Shown: piece after piece, positions 1 to 4,028 of the stretch
Layout: each line of letters opens with the position of its first letter
Numbering within the stretch: the first letter of the stretch is position 1
Origin: DATJHM01 sp035493895
Lineage (GTDB): Bacteria > Chloroflexota > Ktedonobacteria > Ktedonobacterales > Ktedonobacteraceae
Reading direction: 5' to 3'
Length of the DNA stretch: 6,833 nucleotides
NCBI GenBank assembly: GCA_035493895.1
Contig: DATJHM010000129.1
Coordinates: forward strand, 1-6,833
The notes under the pieces: model-generated
Seen by the model: only the letters and a program-made list of their open reading frames with translations
Database searches by the model: none
Told to the model about the DNA's origin: nothing
Made by a program: the position numbers and the translations under genes

Positions 1-1
1 G

Positions 2-496
2 CGCTTTGAACAGCTTATCTTGCCTCATCTGGATGCCGCGTATAATCTGGCCCGCTGGCTGACACACAATGATCAGGATGCGCAAGATGTTGTGCAGGAA
101 GCATACTTGCGGGCCTTTAAATTCTTTCACAGTTTTCGCGGGGGCGATAGCCGCTCCTGGCTGCTGACCATTGTACGCAATACCTGCTACACCTGGTTGC
201 AGCGGCAGCACATAGATGAACGTTTTGATGAAGAGCTTCACGACACCGAATGCGCTTTCTCGAATCCTGAAGATCTGCATATACAACAGATAGAGCAGGG
301 GAAAATTACGGAGGCTTTAAACAATCTTCCCACTGAATTCCGCGAAATCATTGTTCTGCGAGAAATAGAGGACCTGTCCTACAAGGACATCAGCGCGATT
401 ATGCATATTCCCCTGGGCACGGTGATGTCCCGCCTGGCACGTGCTCGTAAGCAGCTTCAGCGCTTTCTAACAGTGCAGAAAAACGAGGAGGCATAA
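2..496 (+). CDS. ECF-type RNA polymerase sigma factor, 5' end missing
   Basis: This is an alternative sigma factor of the extracytoplasmic function group, which directs RNA polymerase to a small regulon when freed from its anti-sigma partner. The frame is open from base 2 (R-F-E-Q-L-I-L-P), so the true start lies to the left. The TTG at 22 is an internal codon, because the homologous-looking region 2 helix continues upstream of it. About 164 codons are visible. Region 2 is seen in DAQDVVQEAYLRAFKFF and the following SRSWLLTIVRNTCYTWL, the core-binding and -10 recognition part. A variable acidic linker follows. Region 4, a helix-turn-helix for the -35 element, is seen in LPTEFREIIVLREIEDLSY, then DISAIMHIPLGTVMSRLARARKQL. 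There is no sign of a SnoaL or other C-terminal extension, so it is a minimal ECF factor. The stop is one base before the anti-sigma start, so the two genes should be co-transcribed and translationally coupled. Its target promoter cannot be read because the upstream region is absent. Confidence 0.93.
   Translation, partial: RFEQLILPHLDAAYNLARWLTHNDQDAQDVVQEAYLRAFKFFHSFRGGDSRSWLLTIVRNTCYTWLQRQHIDERFDEELHDTECAFSNPEDLHIQQIEQGKITEALNNLPTEFREIIVLREIEDLSYKDISAIMHIPLGTVMSRLARARKQLQRFLTVQKNEEA
485..491 (+). promoter_or_regulatory. Ribosome binding site of the anti-sigma gene
   Basis: GAGGAGG lies inside the last codons of the sigma factor gene, six bases before the GTG at 498. This strong Shine-Dalgarno match decides the GTG start and shows that the anti-sigma is translated from within the sigma reading frame, which helps keep the two proteins in balance. 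Confidence 0.8.
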
Positions 497-497
497 G

Positions 498-1256
498 GTG
501 AATTGTACAGAAATGCAGCGCCTTCTTCACGCATATCTCGATAATGAGCTGGATGTTGTACATACCATAGAAGTTGAACAACATCTGGCACAGTGCAAGG
601 CCTGCTCACAGGATTATCAGGATTATCAGGCCTTACGCACGGCAATCAGCACTGACGCACCCCGCTTTCAGGCTCCTGAACTGCTCCAGAAGCGTATTCG
701 GTCCGCACTACGCAAAGAGAGTAAGACGCCTGTACGCCTGTTCTCCCGCAGCTGGTTGAGTATTGTGGCAGCGCTGGCATGTGTTCTCCTCGCGATCTGG
801 GGCCTGACATCTCTCCGGGACACATTTTTCCCGGCCAACTCGCAGGCCAATCAGCTCGTATCCAGTCATCTGAACTCTCTGCTCGCCAATCATCTGGTCG
901 ATGTCCCCTCCTCTGATCAGCACACGGTCAAGCCCTGGTTTGATGGCAAGTTGAGTTTTTCGCCAGCGGTCGTTGATCTTGCCGCTCAGGGCTATCCTTT
1001 GCTTGGCGGAAGGCTGGATTATATCAATAACACGGAGGTTGCGGCGATTGTGTACAAACACCGCAAGCATATTATCAATCTCTTTGTCTGGCCGGTTGCT
1101 CAGGGACAGGGATCTGGCATGGGCACGGAGACACTTCGGGGCTACAATCTGATCCACTGGACGCAGGGAGGACTGAACTACTGGGCGGTCTCCGATCTGG
1201 ATCTCACTGAATTACAACAGTTCGCCACGCTCATTCAACAACATGCTGGCGGATAA
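498..1256 (+). CDS. Membrane-bound anti-sigma factor with zinc-binding (ZAS) domain
   Basis: This is the partner and inhibitor of the ECF sigma factor encoded immediately upstream. The N-terminal cytoplasmic domain (residues 1-45) carries the zinc-associated anti-sigma pattern H29-x3-C33-x2-C36, with C3 as the likely fourth ligand. In this family (zf-HC2/ZAS, as in RsrA, ChrR and RsiW) that domain clasps the sigma factor. A hydrophobic segment at about residues 86-106 is a single membrane span. The remaining ~145 residues would be extracytoplasmic. They contain the stretch DQHTVKPWFDGKL, followed by GYPLLGGRLDY, VAAIVYKHRKH and INLFVWP, which I recognise as conserved in a widespread group of membrane anti-sigma factors. 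GTG start, set by the GAGGAGG site. Length of 252 residues is normal for the group. Release could come from regulated proteolysis or from thiol/zinc chemistry at the C3/H29/C33/C36 site; the sequence does not say which. The gene is the last of the operon and is followed by a terminator. Confidence 0.92.
   Translation: MNCTEMQRLLHAYLDNELDVVHTIEVEQHLAQCKACSQDYQDYQALRTAISTDAPRFQAPELLQKRIRSALRKESKTPVRLFSRSWLSIVAALACVLLAIWGLTSLRDTFFPANSQANQLVSSHLNSLLANHLVDVPSSDQHTVKPWFDGKLSFSPAVVDLAAQGYPLLGGRLDYINNTEVAAIVYKHRKHIINLFVWPVAQGQGSGMGTETLRGYNLIHWTQGGLNYWAVSDLDLTELQQFATLIQQHAGG
609..630 (+). repeat. In-frame 9-bp tandem repeat inside the anti-sigma gene
   Basis: CAGGATTAT occurs twice in direct succession (609-617, 618-626) and is followed by a third partial copy CAGG (627-630). 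It encodes Q-D-Y-Q-D-Y-Q at residues 38-44, directly after the zinc ligand C36. Slippage would add or remove exactly three residues without breaking the frame. Confidence 0.75.
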
Positions 1257-1270
1257 ACGTGGGAGAGGGG

Positions 1271-1332
1271 GAGAGAGTGAGACGGCTCTGACGGTTTCGC
1301 CGAGCAGAACCATCTCACTCTCTTTCTTTTTT
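1271..1332 (+). terminator. Rho-independent terminator of the sigma/anti-sigma operon
   Basis: AGAGAGTGAGA (1272-1282) pairs perfectly with TCTCACTCTCT (1313-1323). The stem continues inward with two G-C pairs and four pairs of CTCTG/CAGAA type around single mismatches, up to a CGG/CCG tip with a short loop near 1295-1299. A T-rich tract, TTTCTTTTTT (1323-1332), follows directly. It begins 15 bases after the anti-sigma stop. On the minus strand the hairpin is followed by a C-rich tract with no T-run, so it should act mainly on plus-strand transcripts, although the convergent transporter transcript also runs into it. Confidence 0.88.
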
Positions 1333-1352
1333 GCCCTCCTGATAGGACACAA

Positions 1353-2372
1353 TCAAGCAGTCGCTAGAGAAGGAAGAAACTTTCCATGCCGCAGCGCGAC
1401 AAGCGAGCGGAGCGCGAGTCCTCCGATGAGCAGGGTCACGATTGTCAGCAAAGCCAGATCCAGCAATGCTGTTCCTGTCGGCTGAGCCAGATGGACCCAG
1501 CGGATGATATAGGCGGCGGCAGCTGCGGATGGAAAGGTAAAGGACCAGAAGCCCACGACAAATGGCAGCTTGCGATAAGATGGGAGCAGGCAAAGCTGTA
1601 CCAGTATCATCAGCAATGTGTACCCGACGAACATATAGCTGAGCAGGTTGAAGTTCCCACCAGTAAGCGTAAGATACGCATTCCCGGCCAGGGCTGACGG
1701 CGCTATCTCAATAGCCATGGTTGGCATAAGTCCCTTCGGGAGGCCAGGACGCGTAAAGAGGCGGTTGAAAATGATCGAGCCGAGGAGCAGCCAGGTGATG
1801 AGCCCGATCCCGAAACATATCCAGCCTGCCCCGGCAAACCCGAAGCGCGCCAGCCCCTCGCTACCAATCAAACCGCCCGCGACGGTTGGCAGATAGTAGC
1901 CGGAGTGGAGGAGATCGAGATCACGACGATCAACAAACCAGCGACTCAGCATCCAACTGCCCAACAGCAAAGTTGCGACCAGGAACATCAGGAAGAGTCC
2001 CAGCGCCGCCTGATGGCTATAGGGTTCCAGGCCAAGTGCCAGCAGCATACCGGTAATGGGTAGCAGTGAGTTGAATGGCCCCAGAACCGGATGTGTCAGA
2101 TCGGCCACAAGCGTTTTCCAGGAGAAGAGGAGCTTACTCCCGGACGCAATCAAGAGCAACAGGTAGACGGTAGTGGCAACGAGGTACAGTGTCCCACTGA
2201 TCGGCGCAGGCCATTTGTGGAACTTTCCCGTCAGTTGCCAGACCCCGGCCAGCCCGACCAGCCCCATCGTAATCGAAAAGAAATTCGGAGGGATCGCCAG
2301 AAATGTTTGCAATAACGTGCTGGCTTTGTTCCGCTCTCCCACCACACTACAGGAATGATGATAGTTACTCAT
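1353..2372 (-). CDS. SLAC1/TehA-family (TDT) anion or C4-dicarboxylate transporter
   Basis: This is an integral membrane protein of the tellurite-resistance/dicarboxylate transporter family (TehA, Mae1, plant SLAC1), whose members are anion channels or organic-acid/sulfite carriers. Its 339 residues match the usual ~330, and about ten hydrophobic segments run through the whole length. Family-like features are the first helix with IPPNFFSITMGLVGLAGVW (27-45), the H94-P95 pair before a helix start with F100, the P-S-A-L-A-G-N-A-Y stretch in the middle, and GFWSFTFP (274-281) in the penultimate helices. In TehA and SLAC1 a pore-gating phenylalanine lies in the corresponding helix, so F278 or F280 is the candidate gate; an alignment would be needed to choose. 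ATG start at 2372; the upstream site is poor (GAAAGCGATGG), so initiation may be weak or the start may lie at V10/V11. No tehB-like methyltransferase is present, so tellurite resistance should not be assumed. The gene converges with the sigma operon. Substrate unknown. Confidence 0.88.
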   Translation of the reverse strand: MSNYHHSCSVVGERNKASTLLQTFLAIPPNFFSITMGLVGLAGVWQLTGKFHKWPAPISGTLYLVATTVYLLLLIASGSKLLFSWKTLVADLTHPVLGPFNSLLPITGMLLALGLEPYSHQAALGLFLMFLVATLLLGSWMLSRWFVDRRDLDLLHSGYYLPTVAGGLIGSEGLARFGFAGAGWICFGIGLITWLLLGSIIFNRLFTRPGLPKGLMPTMAIEIAPSALAGNAYLTLTGGNFNLLSYMFVGYTLLMILVQLCLLPSYRKLPFVVGFWSFTFPSAAAAAYIIRWVHLAQPTGTALLDLALLTIVTLLIGGLALRSLVALRHGKFLPSLATA

Positions 2373-2465
2373 CGTTTTGCCATCGCTTTCTCATGGCCAT
2401 CGTAGCGCTCTATGAAACGTGCATCCCTGAAAGAAAACAATCAGCAGGTGTACCATTTTTTTCTC

Positions 2466-2496
2466 TGACCAGAGCGCAACGCGCTGGCTCTGGTCA
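2466..2496 (-). promoter_or_regulatory. Inverted repeat with 10-bp arms, possible operator or leader stem-loop
   Basis: TGACCAGAGC (2466-2475) and its exact reverse complement GCTCTGGTCA (2487-2496) flank an 11-base centre. An alternative inner stem GCGC-AAC-GCGC (2474-2484) overlaps the arm. It sits about 94 bases before the transporter start in the direction of transcription. On the minus strand it is followed by A residues rather than T, and on the plus strand the T-run precedes it, so it is not an intrinsic terminator. It could be a protein-binding operator or an RNA leader structure. Symmetry is seen; role is inferred. Confidence 0.5.
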
Positions 2497-2512
2497 AAAT
2501 CGCTTTTGCAAA

Positions 2513-2524
2513 GGCTCATGAGCC
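2513..2524. repeat. 12-bp perfect palindrome GGCTCATGAGCC
   Basis: GGCTCATGAGCC is fully self-complementary, with no spacer, which suits a dimeric DNA-binding protein better than a hairpin. It lies 16 bases from the longer inverted repeat, in the same non-coding gap. Function unknown. Confidence 0.5.
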
Positions 2525-2677
2525 AGGAATATCACAGGTTACTCACTCTGTATGAGCCTGTCGATATGCCCTTCACGTATCCAGACTGTCGAACCTGCAA
2601 AATTATTCCCGCAACATTGCTGCTATTGGCAAATTTCTTTTTTCGGCGCTAGAGGTAATCTCTGCCTGACCAAATCC

Positions 2678-3922
2678 TCACGTATTCGACGGGGGAATCC
2701 ATTCGTGAACTTCGAGCAGATTGCGGCCCTTGCGCCAGCGCAGGACAACAGCCGAGGCGTTGGCAAGCTGGCGATCAGAGGACCAGCGCGCAGGTGGGGC
2801 CACCATCAGTTCAGCGAGAGCGAGGAGCACAGTATCGTAGTTGACGCGCCAACCCACGAAATCGCGCCATGCCTGCTCGCGATCGGCTTTGAGAGGCACG
2901 CCCGCCTCGGCCATCTCTTCCAGCGCCGCCTCAAACTCTGCTCGCGAGATACTGATCGGATCGGTCGGAGAAGGATTGGGATCGTAGGGAATGCGAAAGA
3001 AAGCGGCAATTGAGCGCAAGGCCAGATACCCGGAGCGAATACAGAGATCAGCCTGCGAATCAATCGGAATATCAACCGCGGCGCGCACGAGAGCCGCACC
3101 ATCCAGCACAGCCCCGGCCGCAATCACCCACGAACGATGTGGCTGCGGCGAACGGAAGAACGACAGCGCGGCCAGCGACGTATGACTTTCCTCGAGATCC
3201 ACAAACCAGGCTTCCCAGGCTGTCCACAGTTCACCAAGATGCACTAACCGCTTCAGGCGCGAGTAGCGTTTGATCATCTCGACTGCCGATGGCGGCGAAC
3301 CCGCCCGCACTTCAAGCATCGTCACTGCGGCCTCGCGCCGCGAAAATGCTGCGTAAATCGTCGGCAGGTAAGCGATGAGCAAGGCAATCATAATCAGGCC
3401 GATGGTCGCTTCTGAAAAAGCCAGTACAGTCGTCGGGAAGTTATCGACCAGAGCAAAACCGAGCGTGAGCAAGGACGAGCCGCTGATCTTGAAGGCGACG
3501 TACCAGGATTCCGCATCAATCGCCCAGTCCATTGCAATGTACCCCAGGTTGATCGCGAACAGCCACACAATAAGCAAGGCAATAAGGGCCACCGGAGCAT
3601 ATAATTCCATGGCCCTATCCCGCTCAAGATAGGTTTGCGCACGCTTACTGCGCCATTCAAAAAGCTGGCGCATCACAATAAATGTTGTGCGGTTAAACCT
3701 GTCCGGCGCGGAACGCGGCAGCACAAAAGTACGCAGCGCCGAAAGACACGCACGAAAGACAAGGTAAGCGCCAAGCACAAAGACTACGACGCGCACCAGC
3801 AGTAACAGGATGATTATCACTTTTCCCACCCACTCCGATTCATGAGATCTGCTGCATGATATCACGCTTTCGCTGGTATCACAAATCGCTGGCGCTTTCA
3901 GCAGCAACGTCTCATACGCCAT
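2678..3922 (-). CDS. K+-channel-like membrane protein (two helices around a P-loop) with large soluble C-terminus
   Basis: This 414-residue protein has a hydrophobic segment at about 35-56, a basic loop, a helix at 109-130, a re-entrant-looking loop at 144-160 and a third helix at 169-192 ending in YLPTIYAAFSRRE. The order helix, S-G-S-S-L-L-T-L-G-F, helix resembles the pore of the two-helix potassium channel family (Ion_trans_2). The usual T-V-G-Y-G-D filter would be replaced by T-L-G-F-A-L-V-D, so K+ selectivity is doubtful. Residues 193-414 are soluble and presumably cytoplasmic. They show no RCK nucleotide-binding pattern that I can recognise, and contain alternating charged and helical stretches. 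The ATG at 3922 is preceded by AGGA four bases away. A GTG at residue 35 with GGTGGG upstream is an alternative that would remove a polar 34-residue tail. This gene looks more GC-rich than the helicase gene next to it. I do not recognise a named family with certainty; the channel assignment is an inference from the pore pattern. Confidence 0.75.
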   Translation of the reverse strand: MAYETLLLKAPAICDTSESVISCSRSHESEWVGKVIIILLLLVRVVVFVLGAYLVFRACLSALRTFVLPRSAPDRFNRTTFIVMRQLFEWRSKRAQTYLERDRAMELYAPVALIALLIVWLFAINLGYIAMDWAIDAESWYVAFKISGSSLLTLGFALVDNFPTTVLAFSEATIGLIMIALLIAYLPTIYAAFSRREAAVTMLEVRAGSPPSAVEMIKRYSRLKRLVHLGELWTAWEAWFVDLEESHTSLAALSFFRSPQPHRSWVIAAGAVLDGAALVRAAVDIPIDSQADLCIRSGYLALRSIAAFFRIPYDPNPSPTDPISISRAEFEAALEEMAEAGVPLKADREQAWRDFVGWRVNYDTVLLALAELMVAPPARWSSDRQLANASAVVLRWRKGRNLLEVHEWIPPSNT

Positions 3923-4002
3923 TTATTCCTACAAAAAAGCTTGATTCGTACTATCACAACTCTTAATCGTTATAGTATTGATTACTACATCTATATTCTT
4001 TT

Positions 4003-4012
4003 TTTGCGCAAA
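4003..4012. promoter_or_regulatory. Palindrome TTTGCGCAAA just before the helicase gene
   Basis: TTTGCGCAAA is a perfect 10-bp palindrome. With one mismatch it extends into the flanking T-run (3999-4001) and A-run (4014-4016). It ends 16 bases before the GTG start, overlapping the expected transcript start or leader, a place where a repressor could act. It is not a Gram-positive LexA box (CGAAC-N4-GTTCG) nor an E. coli-type one. Confidence 0.4.
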
Positions 4013-4018
4013 TAAAAA

Positions 4019-4024
4019 AGGGGA
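4019..4024 (+). promoter_or_regulatory. Ribosome binding site of the helicase-nuclease gene
   Basis: AGGGGA ends four bases before the GTG at 4029. It supports this GTG over the in-frame ATG at 4065, which has no such site and would start right at the Q motif. Confidence 0.65.
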
Positions 4025-4028
4025 CATC

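Larger units (their letters stand above)
2373..2677 (-). other. 305-bp intergenic region between the two minus-strand membrane genes, rich in palindromes
   Basis: No convincing gene was found here on either strand. The region would be the 3' trailer of the channel-like gene and the leader of the transporter gene. It holds a 10-bp inverted repeat (2466-2496), a 12-bp perfect palindrome (2513-2524), an 8-bp palindrome TTTGCAAA (2505-2512) and AAAATCGCTTTT (2496-2507), all within 60 bases. No good -35/-10 pair stands out. On the minus strand TTGTTT followed by a TTTCAT/CATAGAG stretch near 2440-2410 is the best but weak candidate. No clear T-run terminator follows the channel-like gene. Confidence 0.6.
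3923..4028. promoter_or_regulatory. AT-rich divergent promoter region
   Basis: This 106-bp spacer separates the minus-strand channel-like gene from the plus-strand helicase gene and must serve both. It is clearly richer in A and T than its flanks. Candidate -10 elements for the helicase are TATAGT (3971-3976) and TATATT (3992-3997), and TTGATT occurs at 3941-3946 and 3978-3983. None of these pairs has an ideal 16-18 bp spacing, so the exact promoter is unresolved. On the minus strand TATAAC (complement of 3969-3974) is a possible -10 for the channel-like gene. Confidence 0.45.

Noticed and set aside
22..24. TTG as the start of the sigma factor
   Set aside because: The frame is open to base 2 and the residues before it continue the region 2 helix, so the real start is outside the window.
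708..1157. Minus-strand open frame of 149 codons
   Set aside because: It is antisense to the anti-sigma gene, whose zinc motif, membrane span and conserved outer domain are clear.
1353..2372. Tellurite-resistance operon
   Set aside because: The protein belongs to the TehA/SLAC1 family, but no tehB-like methyltransferase or ter gene is present, and the family has many other substrates.
2449..2500. Intrinsic terminator at the 2466-2496 inverted repeat
   Set aside because: The T-run precedes the repeat on the plus strand and becomes an A-run after it on the minus strand, so neither orientation gives hairpin followed by U residues.
2552..3013. Plus-strand open frame of 153 codons
   Set aside because: Most of it is antisense to the channel-like gene, which has coherent membrane helices and a ribosome binding site. 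The plus-strand translation has no domain-like pattern.
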